NCBI GenBank assembly: GCA_009760855.2
Contig: WPIO01000157.1
Location: forward strand, 391,001-455,000
DNA length: 64,000 nucleotides
Direction: 5' to 3'
From: Cristatella mucedo
Lineage: Eukaryota; Bryozoa; Phylactolaemata; Cristatellidae
This document shows, one piece after another, positions 46,056 through 57,640 of the stretch. The notes beneath the pieces were generated by a model that saw only the letters and a list, made by a program, of their open reading frames with translations, searched no databases and was not told where the DNA came from. The translations under genes were made by a program, and so were the position numbers. The number at the start of each line of letters is the position of its first letter. Position 1 is the stretch's first letter.

Positions 46056-47501
46056 ACATGGCAATGGGCATGAACGATGTGTTCGTTTTTATGAAAATGT
46101 GCAATTAATAGTGTGACAATTTACTAGCTCTGCTAGCCATGGTAGGGCAAAATTCATCTACCTTCATCCAGCTACCCATTTAATTATCCTGGATAGAGAA
46201 TATAAATTATCTTCTGCACTAAGGTCTTTTATGCCACTACCATCAACTTCGTGGAAGTCTCGAGCTATTTCTACGTTAGGCACCTGCCCAGAGCAAACAT
46301 ATTTTCATTTTAGAGACTCCTTGCAGATCAGCAAAAGTATTTGCTGTTCTATAGTCTACCAAAACACTTACATCTAAATATGCTGTAATAATTATAATCA
46401 TAAGTATTTTAAAGCATCCTAAGGGAACTTAATCTATATTGATGTATTTTACAACTCTTGCACAAGAAGCAATTACCAAAAGTTAATAAAAATCAAGGTA
46501 TTTTGGTTAGGCAAGCATACAAAAGCGCACAATTATTGTGTTAAGACAATCGTGCAAGCAAAAGCACACAAAAGACGGACCCTCGCTTAGTTACACTCCC
46601 TCAATCATTCACAAGCAAAAAAGCCCACGGGAAAAAGACAGGTTTATTGGGGCGCTATAAGAAAGTATGCCGCTGTTGCGCTTGGTAGCTTAGTAACGCA
46701 GTGCATATTTCATAACGCACAACCACATGTTAAAGAATAATTCACTTGAACAGAGCAAAAGCTGTGTGGAACAGGTAGTTTTCAGCTTTTATAATGTGGT
46801 TAAATCAGAAGATGGTGCTATCTTTTTCCTTGGTGGTTTTCTTAGCCTTAGGAGTATTTTAATTGAAGGCATGGTCTGCCAGGGATTTAGAAATAGGTAG
46901 GGGCCCAAGTGATCGACCAGATGCAGAAGATCAATTGGTGCAGTCTTGATGTCCTAAGTTTGTAACCTAATTCAGATATGTAGGCCTGAGCAAGACAGGG
47001 GAGGGTCTAAAAATGAATGACAGTATCTCGAAGTTGATACACTGCTTGATAGGCAGCGAGGGTAGATTGGTGAACAGGGATTTAACTTGGCAAATGCCGC
47101 GCTTACGTCAGAAGCCTCTGGCCGCCGAGTTTTTCACAAGCCGTAAGCGAGTTATTTCGCTGGCTGGCAAACTAACCCATAGTGAGTTGCACAAGTCTAC
47201 TCTTGATTTCAAAATGCATGCACCAGCCTGGCTTTATTGTCATTGTCCAAGCAAGCTCAAATTTTGTAAATTTCACTAGGGAAAATTAGACCGACATAGC
47301 TGTAGGGATGTGCTCATCTAAAGCGGAATTAAGGACTAATTATTTTGGAAGAGAATACCCAGCTTCCGGGCCTAGGCTAGATGAGATGTGCTGGTAGAGC
47401 CAATTTGGAGAGTTAGGCTCTCCGGTTTCTGAGTAACACTAGGCTTTTTATTATTAGTAAGTTTTATTATTAGTATTTTCGTCATTCAGCTTCAGAAAGT
47501 G

Positions 47502-47650
47502 TTCGCTAGTTTGGCCCAGTGGTTAAGGTTTTCGCCCCAATCAAAGTCTGACTGAGATCGTCTGCTCAAGACCCATGGTATACGTGAAGTGCCTGAATAG
47601 ATATTAAGTTCCCTTATGGTGCTGTACAAATGAATTGTATTATTTTTACT
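47502..47650 (+). repeat. SINE-1 copy
   Basis: Plus strand and readable end to end: A-box-like 'agtttggcccagtggttaag' (47508-47527), B-box-like 'ctgctcaagacccatgg', then the LINE-B-like tail 'gtgaagtgcctgaatagata' and 'aaatgaattgtatta'. Confidence 0.7.
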
Positions 47651-47885
47651 TGCTGCCGTCTAAGTGCGATTATCAACAATGCATGATACTGGTTACCTGA
47701 AAGAGTTTGAGAACTGGAAAGTAGGAAAGGATCATATCACAAGTACAGCTGATCCAGTCATGAATTATTCAGTATGTGCATATATAATACATTTTGTTCA
47801 GTATAGTCATTAAAATCCTTGAAAAATCGTCGTGGACGCGGTGGTGCCGCTATTTCTCTTGATATTTGTCGTTCGTATATTAAAA

Positions 47886-48032
47886 CTACACGTCCCGACT
47901 GTACTGGAGCAACTGGACTTCCGGTTCCTCCAGGAACAGGTCGGCGTCGTCGAAATGCAGGTCCGCGCCGACCTCGATGCAGTGGTTCTCCTCGTCTGGC
48001 ATGTCCTCATCGTCGACCGTTCCCGACGACAT
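47886..48032 (-). CDS. Small acidic ORF overlapping the ORF at 48007-48192
   Basis: 48 codons from ATG, reading MSSGTVDDEDMPDEENHCIE and then 'DLHFDDADLFLEE', over one third Asp/Glu, and ending at TAG. It overlaps the upstream basic ORF by 26 bases in another frame. Both are GC-rich at third positions. Either the two are one coding sequence broken by a frameshift, or they are coincidental. Confidence 0.35.
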   Translation of the reverse strand: MSSGTVDDEDMPDEENHCIEVGADLHFDDADLFLEEPEVQLLQYSRDV

Positions 48033-48192
48033 CGTGGCCCTTTTTGCCGAGGTTTAAAAGCCACTTGGTGACTGTGTCAGCGAAGGTGTTGCTCAGGCTG
48101 CGATGCTTGCCGTTCAAGGCGGTGGCCGTCCCAATCTCGATGATGAACTTGTCATGAAAACGACTCCAGATCGGGTCCTTCTTTGAGCCCAT
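48007..48192 (-). CDS. Small basic ORF in a GC-rich island, unknown family
   Basis: 61 codons from ATG (good context, ATCATGG), reading MGSKKDPIWSRFHDKFIIEI, then 'GKHRSLSNTFADTVTKWLLN', ending in Arg-Arg-stop. Nearly every third position is G or C, in contrast to the flanks. The composition supports real or recently real coding, possibly a transposon-derived or DNA-binding protein N-terminus. I do not recognise the family. Confidence 0.4.
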   Translation of the reverse strand: MGSKKDPIWSRFHDKFIIEIGTATALNGKHRSLSNTFADTVTKWLLNLGKKGHDVVGNGRR

Positions 48193-48376
48193 GATGAACG
48201 GCAGCAGCGAGTACAATATGGCGAACCACGCAGGTCGCGGACTTCCTGAATAAGCGTGGAGAGCCGACCCCGGCCGTCGGCTCAGTCATTCAGCCCACGT
48301 GCGAGTGGGTCCCCAATACCATAGAGTACGAGTTTTCTTAAATTAATTTTTGCGTTAAACGTGTATGTGTGATTTC

Positions 48377-48406
48377 GGGGCGTATTATACCGTATAATAC
48401 AGCCCC
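48377..48406. repeat. Hairpin with 14-bp arms
   Basis: GGGGCGTATTATAC (48377-48390) pairs with the following CGTATAATACAGCCCC with one bulged base and almost no loop. Confidence 0.75.
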
Positions 48407-48850
48407 CAAAATGTACTATACATGTATAATATAAAGATTTCAGATAACTTATACTCCCAAAGTAGCTAAGTTTATTATATGGGTTAATATATATCAGAAC
48501 CTACATTTATATGAGCTGCATAACTGATAGAACGCTGGTCAAAAGGCGTGGCTAAGATGAGCCCAGGGAGGTACCGGACCTTGACTTTTCCAAACTTTTC
48601 CAAATCGTTAGAAGGCGAAAGGCCGAGGAGGGCGGCCAACCGATTGGTTAGGTTACTTTAGGTCAATCAAAGGGGAGGCCAAAGCTCATTGGCCCTACCT
48701 ACGTCCACTCTGGCGCCAAACGCTGGCCTGAAGTAGCATTGTTACCCGTTTCTCAACCGGAGGTGAAACACCTCAACAGATCGTATGGCTCGGGTTTCAA
48801 ACTTTTGCGTTCAGCTTGCCAGACTGCATTGATTCACGAATCTCCGCTAG

Positions 48851-48887
48851 CCAATGAGATCAGAGTGTACGCAACCTCTATAAATAG
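48851..48887 (+). promoter_or_regulatory. Promoter-like CCAAT + TATA pair without a gene downstream
   Basis: CCAAT at 48851-48855 is followed 23 bases later by CTATAAATAG (48878-48887). Several further CCAAT/ATTGG elements lie upstream at 48640-48700 ('gccaaccgattggttaggtt', 'gctcattggccc'). This density is typical of strong, regulated animal Pol II promoters such as histone genes. The expected start site is near 48915. I see no open frame over 60 codons in the next 500 bases. Confidence 0.45.
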
Positions 48888-49639
48888 CTAAAGTGTGAAA
48901 TGCGGTGATCGTTAGCTATCTACCGCATAATAACGTAGTTTTCTTAGAAAGTTGGTCCGTAAGTCCGGCAAAGTCTCTGGCGTCATATTTACGTTGAGTC
49001 ACTAGGGTGATATTTATAGTATTAATACGACGGCATAGCAATGATGAGTTTCATATAAGGGAACAGGGGGATAGTTTTCTTATTTGCATATACAGCTGGC
49101 AAATTTGATAGCTGCTAGAGTTAGCTTGACCGACCGGAAGTCTAGCTGCGCCTGCTTTTGGTAAGCGACGGTCTGGCATAAATGGAAAGTTCCCGCGGTT
49201 ATTCACGGGGCATACTAAATAGCTAAAATAAATTTAAATACGCCCGTCCGTACGTTTCTTTCACTCAACTCGATACTGATTAACAACCTGACGTTGACGA
49301 ATAAATTGCATAAAATTGTATTTCTATTCCTTTTTAAAAGAACATTATTAAATATAATTTTGAAATACTTTTTCACTTTTGCCTCCTACACAGATATTGC
49401 TTCATTAACTTGTTTGTCTTTTCAAAGAGAAGCTTCCAAAATATGGAAGTTCTGACCCAGTTTTTTTAACTCCTCCCCGCTTTAAACTTGGCAGTCAGTG
49501 AAGCAGGTTCACCAGCTAGGTCAATGGACACTCATGCCAGCATTCCATAGCAAAGTTGGTGTTTTCCATTTCACGGGTGCCAGCTACCTTATTTTAACGT
49601 GTATGAGCCATCTTTTTCAAAAATTTGGGGTCAGATAAT

Positions 49640-50005
49640 GGAGAGGGGGGCTTATACACGGGAGGTTACTTTTTTGCTTTAATATTTCGCTAAACATAGT
49701 ACCTGCTTTGAATGCATTTCCGGTATCTGAATGCATTTTAAAGGCATTTGAACCTTCTAAAATGCAACGGAAGGAACGGAAGATGACGCAGTCTGTAAAG
49801 AGAGTGACGACGACTGTGATGATAACGGAGTTTTCACCAAATTTCAAGCCTGTAATATGAACAAAGAAGAGGAGAGGGTATCATCACCAATACTGATGTA
49901 GAGGATTGTGATAGTGACATTAGGGATTCAGTCCATTCATTTATTGAATAAAAGTATTATTACCAAAAATTGTCTTAAAAATTTGGGGGGCTTATACACG
50001 GTAAA
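49640..50005. repeat. Direct repeat of a 'ggggggcttatacacgg' motif
   Basis: The motif occurs near 49645 and again near 49985, about 340 bases apart in the same orientation, each preceded by 'aaatttgggg'-like sequence. It may mark ends or subterminal repeats of a DNA transposon. Surrounding sequence (48900-50630) has no supported gene. Confidence 0.4.
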
Positions 50006-50637
50006 ATACCGCTGTTTCCGTATACAGACTGCGTTATTCCGCCACCATTGTGGACTGACGAGTTTTCGCAGCCACGAATTGGGAACAAACAGGAGAAAAG
50101 CGAGAAGAATGTAAGTGTACGTATCGGAGACGATAACAAGAAAAACAAGCAACAAAGGAAGCCATTCAGAGCCACTGTCGAAACTCAAGAGAAAAGTTGC
50201 GTACGACGAACTCTTCACTAAAAGAAAAGACTGAAGAAGCCCGTGAGCTTCCATTTTGTCAAAGCTCAGCGAATGTCTAACTTACGAAAAGGTCGAAAAC
50301 AGAAAGAGCCCGGCGGCAAGATTTGTGCACTTGATAACCCTGGTCGTGGTTTGAAGTCTTTGTCCGACTGCAGGCAGGTCTCACCGCCCCGGCCTCCGCA
50401 TGGCCGACCGTCGCGCCAGATAGGCTGGGCTAGCCGCTAGGTCAGTGTACACTCAGGCCCGCATTGTAATTCAACGCTGAAATTCCCCGTGATTTTCTAG
50501 GAGCAAAAGCTAGTACATCGAAATAGGAAAGTTGGAAACGCCGTGCCGTGAAAGAACCAAGTTGACCACAAAATATTATGGATTGTAATCGACTTATGCA
50601 GTGAAGATCGTGTCAGTAAAGTGTAAGCTAATTTAAC

Positions 50638-50781
50638 AGCTTCATTTAGATAGCGGCAGAAGAGCTTTCACGGCTATCACCACCGCTTGCAGTGGTCAAT
50701 AAAGAATCGACCACCGCATGACTCGAACCCACGACCAGGGTCGTGAAGAGCAAGCACCTTACCCCTGGGCTGAGACCCGGG
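50638..50781 (-). repeat. SINE-2 copy
   Basis: Minus strand and well preserved: A-box-like 'tctcagcccaggggtaag', B-box 'gggttcgagtc' (complement of 50721-50731), then 'gatagccgtgaaagctcttc' and 'tgccgctatctaaatga'. Confidence 0.75.
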
Positions 50782-50789
50782 GGCAAAAG

Positions 50790-51520
50790 TTGCGCGACGA
50801 ACTCTAAATAAAGGGTTATAGAAATTTAGGGATACTAAATATCTGAGTTATCCAGAAAGCTGAGAATGCGGTAGAGACATTATATCAGTAAACATCTGCT
50901 GTGCATTGGCTGAAAACGGCTCAGTGAGAACACGTGAAACCAAGAGCTGCTCGTTTATTGCCATCTTTCAAAAATCGTGTTACTTTCTTGAGCAGACGCT
51001 ATCACGCATGTAATGTCTATTGTCAAAATTAAGAAAACACTTTAAATAAAGGCTGTTAAAGAAACACCTCGATTTCTGGCACGAACCTAATACATTATTC
51101 AAAAGTCAAGACATCCTGGTGATGCTACAAATTCAAGTTATTCATCCCTAGAAATCCGCTACTAATCGGGCTTCCGGTTAATTAAATTACCATTCGGGTG
51201 CTGTGGCTTTTGTCTAGCACAACCATAGGAGTGCACGGGATTCAAACTCTAATCGTGAACCACAATTACAGCAATGCTTGTGGTTAACTCCTAGCAATAA
51301 CGACAAATATCCTAAACCCCCATGGCCAGTCATTAAGTAAATACAATACTTCAGGTAGACATGATAAATTCTTTAGAAACTTCATGTATCGCTTATACCA
51401 TAGAAAGAATGGTGTGCAGTAAACCTATCGAAATGAACTACAGCGACTCGGTGCAGTTACATTTGCAAGGCCCAACATATCGTTTTCGAATAAACGACAA
51501 CAAATGAATTTAATGTATAA
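50790..51520. other. Intron sequence, no gene seen
   Basis: AT-rich sequence between a SINE-2 and the exon at 51562; no supported feature. Confidence 0.4.
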
Positions 51521-51561
51521 GTAAATCTAATTTTCTTTTCTAATAGACACTTGTCTTACAC

Positions 51562-51838
51562 CAATGACAGGTCTTTGAAAACGTCCCAGCACGGTGGACT
51601 CGGTATCTCTAGTAATGCCAGCTTTAATCTCAGCAGTGCTTTTCGGTCCTGGAACCACAGAAACTTGCCCAGGGATTTCGCTCCTGCTAGCAGGAATGAC
51701 ACCTGGGCCAGTGCTGGAAAGACCATCTGTTTGCTGAACGAGTAAAGTAACAGACGGTCTGCGAGCAAGCGTATTTCCATCGATAAGGTCAGCCTGCGAA
51801 TTTTCAGGCTGCCACGTATTTATGACTTTCTTTCGCAC
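51562..51838 (-). CDS. Exon of the large minus-strand gene
   Basis: 277 bases after acceptor TTTTTTTTTTTGTTTCAG, phase 0 in. It reads VRKKVINTWQPENSQADLID, continues as a Ser/Thr/Pro-rich linker ('GPGVIPASRSEIPGQV') and has 'GRFQRPVIG' near its end. Two overlapping donors exist: G|GTGTAAG (exon end 51562, phase 1, fits 42103) and GT|GTAAGA two bases on (phase 0). Unspliced, the frame stops at 51527 after 'IRKEN', which would be an alternative C-terminus. Confidence 0.7.
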
Positions 51839-51936
51839 CTGAAACAAAAAAAAAAATCTTCGATGGGTCAAGCTAAAGTGCAATGAGCAAACATCTGCAC
51901 ATGTGCGACTGAAAGGCAAGATGCATTGAGTCGAAC

Positions 51937-54413
51937 CTGCAAAGCTTTTCTTATAGCCTGCCTCTCATCCTCTATTCCATGAAGTTCAGCTGCATTTCCC
52001 GACGACATCGACTGCTCAGAAGTCTTTATCGCACTTTGGAAGTCGGCCGATTGTTGAGATGACGTAAGGGCACCGGAAGAGGTGCCAATGCTTGGAATGA
52101 CCGGAGAGGATGCAGCGGTCATCGGAATGCTGTCCGCATGTGACGTCAGCTCCTCTTCCACATGAAGTGGTGCAGTGCCTTTAGGTTTAGATGTCATAGC
52201 GATATTGCTCGAAGGTTGAATAACAAATGGGCTTGCTCCTGGTATGGTTGGAGCCACTGTTTTATTGGGAAATGCATAAAATTCCTGCCCCGTAGGTGTG
52301 ACAGGTGGCGATACTAGACCCTGACCTGGATTAAAAATCACTTTCCTGAAACTGTTAGAAGATCCTTGAGCAAAGCCTGATGAAAACGGCTGTGCTCCCA
52401 AGCGAATCTCGGTTCTGGTTATAACATGCTCCACATGGTGATGACTGGTAGGGACGGTTCGTTCGTCTTGCCTCTCGTTTTGCATATCATTAGTTTGTGA
52501 CTTCGGAAGAATCCCTGACAGTGTCGATTGCCCAGAAGTTGTCGCAGTTGCATTATACACAAAAGGCGATATTTCGGCAAATGGGGCTGGGCTCTTGAGC
52601 AGTACAGGCAGCAGCGAAATGGGTGCCCTAGCATTTTGTGACAAATTGCCATCGGAGTCGTCATTTCTTGTTGGCTTGATCAGTTCATGGGGTGCAGAAA
52701 TTCCACCAACAATTGATGCTAATTTGTCAGTGTTCTTCTGTAAAGTAACTCCCTGGTCTTGTTTGGGTAGTTGCATGTCTTTCAGTGCCTTTCCAACAAG
52801 GCTATTATTCAACGTTACACTAAGCTGCTGTCGTGCCTGTGACATACTTAGTTCTTCAATTGAGTTATGCAAGTCCAGCAACTGCGTGATTGTGTGCGAC
52901 TGCTCGATCGTCACTGTCTCTATTGTTGCTGGAGCCTCTGCTGCTGGGGGTTTCAGCACAGTGGCCAACTGGTGTGAGCTAGAGGTGGTAATTTCCGATT
53001 GCCCAGAAAAGTTTGCCGTTTCTGCCTCCTGTGACTGTTCTAGTGCACTAGAAGAGCTCCACGCGGCTACCTCCTGTAGATCAGGCTGCTCGAATGACGT
53101 ATGTCGGACTGCTCTTGCAGAATCGCTGACAGATAATATTTCCGGCATATCCACAGTGGGCGTTATCTTCAAAATGGGTGGCTCCGAGATGCCGTAGATG
53201 GCCTCTTCCAGTGATTCAGAGAATTTGCTTTCGGCTGCCTCAGCTGGACCGACTGAGTCAGTGTGGTCTAATTCTAACTGAGCTTCAGACTTCTGCATTT
53301 GCATAACAATGGCATTTTGAACGCCACAAGTGTCCACCTTGGGTGATACTAGAAGTACCGAAATAGCTTCGTGCTTGGGCTGGGCAGCCACTTGGGAGAC
53401 CTCTTCAAGAACTGCAGCCTCAACCGCATTACAGCTTGTTACCTCTGATGGTTTTGCTACATCGGCTTCAATTGAGTTGGCTGGCTCATCGGTGGCCAGT
53501 GGTATAGCTGGTTGCTTTGTTTGAGTCCCACTCGGCTCCCGAAAACTGTGCTCAGCCATCTCCGTAGGCGTGGGCAACTCTTCTACGGCTGGCTGATCGA
53601 GCTCAGCACTAAATAGTGCTGGTGGTGCTTGTGGTGGCTGCATAAGCACCGAGAACGCAGGCAATGAATGGCAATGGCTTGCATCTGACGATGTTAGGAG
53701 TTCGGCTGCAGCTGACTTGTCCAGCTCAACTGTGGCTGGTAGCAGTGGGCGCTCCGTAAAATGAACCAATTTTAACGGCAGCTCACAGAGGCTAGCCGTG
53801 GCTGCCAGAATCTGCTCAGAAGCAACTACCTCCGAGCTGTAAGGCACTGCATAAGCCTCTGGAGCTAGTAGTGATGCATAAACAGACTCTGTATGATTGC
53901 AGGGTGTAACCTCTGGTAGCTGTAGCTCAGGAACTGGTACCACTCCCTCTGATTCCAATGTGTTGGGTATGATAGCAACAAATGAAGGTTGTACTATCGA
54001 TGAGACTGCAGGTTTGCTGACCTTCCAGAAAATGTCGTTCGGTCTCGTCGGTGGTATCGTTTCAGTAACCCCAGCTAACAGCTCATTCGCTGCTGCTGTA
54101 GGATTTGCTGCACATAACCCTGGTAGAAAGAGAGGTTCAGTAAAGCTGCAAGAGACCACCACCGGAGGCCCTGAGAGGTCCGGCATTTGATCCGGTGCGA
54201 CTATGGGCTTCGAGTGAGTGCAAATGGCTGCCTCCCGTGGTGGCTCGGCATGCAGGATTGGAAGAATTGGCACTGCAGCTTGTTCCACTTCCTGCGGCAC
54301 CAGGACACTGTCTGACACTGGGAGATTGCCCAAGGGTGGACACGGCTGCTCTTCTTCTACCGGCGGTACGAAGAGTGGCCCAGACTGATCCAGCAAAAGT
54401 CCTTGCATTAAAA
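51937..54413 (-). CDS. Giant exon of the large minus-strand gene: 825 codons of disordered sequence
   Basis: 2,477 bases with no stop, phase 1 in (acceptor CTTTCCTTTCAG) and phase 0 out (CAG|GTTCGA). It begins LMQGLLLDQSGPLFVPPVEE after the split Val codon. Rich in Ser, Ala, Pro, Glu, Thr and Val, poor in Trp, and without transmembrane segments or repeats I can identify. Repeated short patterns such as 'P-x-x-x-S-E-V' and 'SAELDQPAVEELP' suggest weak internal similarity. Toward the end are 'VSPPVTPTGQEFYAF' and a helix 'IEDERQAIRKALQ'. Real coding is supported by length and flanking splice sites. Function unknown; it resembles scaffold-type disordered regions only in composition. Confidence 0.82.
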
Positions 54414-54867
54414 CTGAAAGGAAAGACCAAGAGTCAGCTAAACGACTAAGAATTCAACTCCACTTGCACAGCGTTCCCAAGAAAAATAGTATGATTCGTT
54501 GTAAAAATTTAAGACAGCATCGCATTGGGATTCATCGTACCATTTTGCCATGGAAACATATTCAGTCCAAAGAATAAGCAAGCCCCACCTTCGTAAACAG
54601 GTAAGAATTTTATCAAGAAAAAACGGATATAATAAAAAAATAATAATGTCAACTGTCTTGTGCTTTAAAAGAACCAAATATCTACCCAAGTTGCTCTTAT
54701 CACGCTCAGATCAGCATGAAAACGCACATAGCAACATGCTCAGATTAGCAGGCTGAAGCACAGAAGGAGACACTCAGGACCAGTGCCTCGTTGGACCTTC
54801 GGTTAGTAACATGCACTGTATCATGCCCTGGTGAGCCCTCAAAGCACACTGGAACAAAATAGGCAAG

Positions 54868-55250
54868 TTATAATAATAATACACTTGATATAGCACCCTC
54901 AAAGAACTCAATCTCTTTCTCGGCACTTTACATTTGCTGCAAAGAAAGTAAGATCGAATGGTTAGTAGTAGCATGCTCAATAAACAACAAGAATTACACG
55001 GTTAAGTTCATTGGGGTACAGGGTAAGCAGACCAGATGCGTTTTTAGGTGAGACTTAAATTATGCCAAGTAAAGACACAAGCTGGAAGCAAATCGGACAG
55101 GTTGGTGCATACAGGCTGAATTCCCGAGATCACCGAAAGACTTCAGTCTAGTGCTCGGAAAGTTGAGAAGACTAAAAGCCGATGAGTGGATGGTGCAAGA
55201 TTATGCTGGAGGAGCAAGAAGGTTAGGTATGCTCTGTCCTAGTAAGTGCA
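54868..55250 (-). repeat. LINE-B 3' portion, minus strand
   Basis: (TAA)n, 'acacttgatatagcaccctc', 'ctttctcggcactttacatt' and 'gatcgaatggttagtagtag', then decaying similarity to the ORF end. It lies in the intron between exons 57379 and 54413. Sequence from 55250 to 55980 is unclassified. Confidence 0.65.
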
Positions 55251-55987
55251 TTGACCTGCAAGCCAGAGGGAGAATATTAATACTCAATATTCAATGCTTG
55301 AAAGGGAGCTAGTGAAGCTCAGACTGAAGAAATGTGATGTGGCCGATATGCCATCGACAAGAGACCAGACAAGCTACTTTAGTTTTAAATAATTTGCAGA
55401 CGATTAGCACGAAGTTTATAGAAAAGAATTAAACACAAGTGAAAAGCCGTGGCAATTGCAAGGAAGTAAAAAACAGAAGACGAGGGGAAGACTGGGTGAA
55501 GGAAAGGCTGCGTACAATAATGCAATTGCATCACTTGTAAAAACTATCAAAATAATGAGAGGTCGAGCAGATAATAGTTAGCCCAAACTGGAACAGTCCA
55601 TAATAGCCATCGCAGGAGAATGGAGTTGGTTACCATCCTAATAGTTTAAGTGACTTCTGCATTAGGTTTTCTTACTATTTTAAATTAATACTAGCCTTGT
55701 CTAGTATAAATCCCGGAAAAACACGGGAAACTCCAACATATCTTTAGAAGGCAAGACTGAATGACTGCTGACCGAGCTGCTGAACCAGCTCTACTAACAG
55801 GCAACCTTGTAGCTCAAAAAGATAGATTTAAGCTTGATCGATAATAATATTAAAATTATATTCAAATGTTATCATTTTTCTTTCTTAAAAGACGGAACAC
55901 TGGAAAACGCGTTACATTTAGAAATAAGTTCCAATGAAATGTCATGTTAACTCTGACTATTCATCTCGACATTCGCATTTACATTAA

Positions 55988-56330
55988 TGACAATAATAAT
56001 GCATTTTTATAGCAACCTCAGAGAACTTATTCTCTATCTAGGCACTTTACATATGCTGCAAAGGAAGCATGATCGAATGGTTAGTGATGACATGCTCAAT
56101 GACAACAAGTATAACGCGATGCGTTCCTTTGTATCCCTCGTGCCAAAGCACTTCTTTCCGGACTCTCAAGCTGCTCTGCTGACTTACATGGTCCGGGGTG
56201 ACATGCACCAGGTCAGCATGCAGAGATGGTTCGTGACAGCATTCACGGTGTCAACAAAAGCACGCAAAGGAAGAATCCATGGACCCACTAAATGCTGTGA
56301 TAAATAGATGCGTTTTTAGCGTGGGCACTC
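55988..56330 (-). repeat. LINE-B 3' portion, minus strand
   Basis: 'taataatgcatttttatagc', 'tctatctaggcactttacat', 'tgcaaaggaagcatgatcga', 'gacatgcaccaggtcagcat' and 'gctgtgataaatagatgcgt', closely collinear with 25930-26300. A tract of about 85 bases near 56115-56200 appears to be an extra insertion relative to the other copy. Confidence 0.65.
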
Positions 56331-57130
56331 TTCTCAACAATTTAATTTTAACTATGAGTGAGCATTTTGTCATTTATATTTCTAAATCGTGCACACTCTA
56401 CTACCATTCAACAGTGAAGGCTAGCAAATCAGCGGCAACTCGTGCACGTTAAGCATATTCAAAATACATAGGTAGATTGTGTACACGTGGAAAAACATAA
56501 CTTGATACAATGGTCCACTTGGCTTTACATCACTAACTAGCCACTCTGTCAAGGAAAGCAGCATGCAGCTGAACAGATGCACGCACATGCCAATTTGTTC
56601 ATGCTGTTGGTTCATGCCACAAGCCGAGTCCAAACAATGTCCATGTGGAAAGTTCGTGCCAAGACCCCCTGACTTACTTCATTGAGGTATGCTAAATTAG
56701 TGTGTAATATTTTAAAATATGTTTGACTGTACTCACGGAAATTGAAGTGAAGATTGGTTGTACTTCAAAGCTATGTGCATGTGCTCGTATGAGCACAGTT
56801 GGTGAGGCCTTTCGACCATGCTTGCCAACTTCTAGACAAACGCATGAGCACATCCACTTTTGAGTAGGTAGCAGTTAGCAGGTAGCAGTTCCGAAGCTAA
56901 GCAATGTAATTAGCATGGGTACCTTCAGGGATATATGTTACATGCACTACCAGACAACCTATTAATGTACACGTGGCAGCACAATCGTATGTCTGATTGT
57001 TCAATGCCAGCCTCATGTGAAGTGCTTATCTACATGCACTCTTTGTTTATGTGTGTGTGGTGCATAATGCTCAGAACCTGTGGTGGGGCTCCGTGTGTGC
57101 ATGCATGTGTGCTCAGGTGCATGCACACCT

Positions 57131-57132
57131 GT

Positions 57133-57166
<34 letters not shown>

Positions 57167-57227
57167 GTGTGAGTGTGTGAGAGTGTGTGTGTGTGTGTGT
57201 GTGTGTGCGTGTGTGTGTGTGTGTGTG
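57131..57227. repeat. Interrupted (GT)n microsatellite
   Basis: GT repeats broken by AAGTGTGAG- and GAGA-type interruptions; about 150 bases downstream (in transcript sense) of exon 57379. Confidence 0.85.
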
Positions 57228-57378
57228 CACTTGCATCGATTTGTGCTGTTTGCATAGTATAGGCACCAGCTACAAAGGCACCTCACCACAAACCAGGGCT
57301 CTCTAGAGCCGTGTCGGTAGCCATGATTTTTAGCTTCCTCATTAATCGCTACAGTGATTTGTATTATGCTGAGCTCAC

Positions 57379-57640
57379 CTGTATTGCGAATACTATAGCC
57401 ATCGCTGTTGATATCAGTCGTGCTAAAACTGCCACCACTGTCGAGGAACTCATTATGATCATAGCTGATTGCTCCTTCACCTGATGGCTGGATCATGCTG
57501 ACACTTCCCAACTGAGACGTTTCGTCGACCACGACGTGGCCACTGACATACTGGCTATCATGTGTGCCTGTCATACGAGGCGGCGGTAGAGTAGCCTCAG
57601 CCGAGTCCATTTGAGCAACCCTCACTGCTAAATTTGTTTT
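57379..57640 (-). CDS. Exon 2 of the large minus-strand gene
   Basis: 262 bases between acceptor GGTTTTTTTGCAG and donor GTGAGC, phase 0 in and 1 out. It reads KTNLAVRVAQMDSAEATLPP, then 'GHVVVDETSQLGSVSMIQ', 'EFLDSGGSFSTTDINSD' and 'GYSIRNT': acidic, Ser/Gly-rich, hydrophilic. An internal Met (MDSAEATL) could act as a start if the preceding small exon is absent. Joins the giant exon in frame. Confidence 0.72.

Noticed and set aside
52595-53197. 200-codon plus-strand open frame opposite the giant exon
   Set aside because: Antisense shadow of the 825-codon minus-strand exon; Cys/Ser-rich composition is what the complement of that sequence would give.
54137-54430. 97-codon minus-strand frame starting at the giant exon's 5' end
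   Set aside because: Alternative frame of the same exon; does not fit the phase from exon 57379 and ends early.
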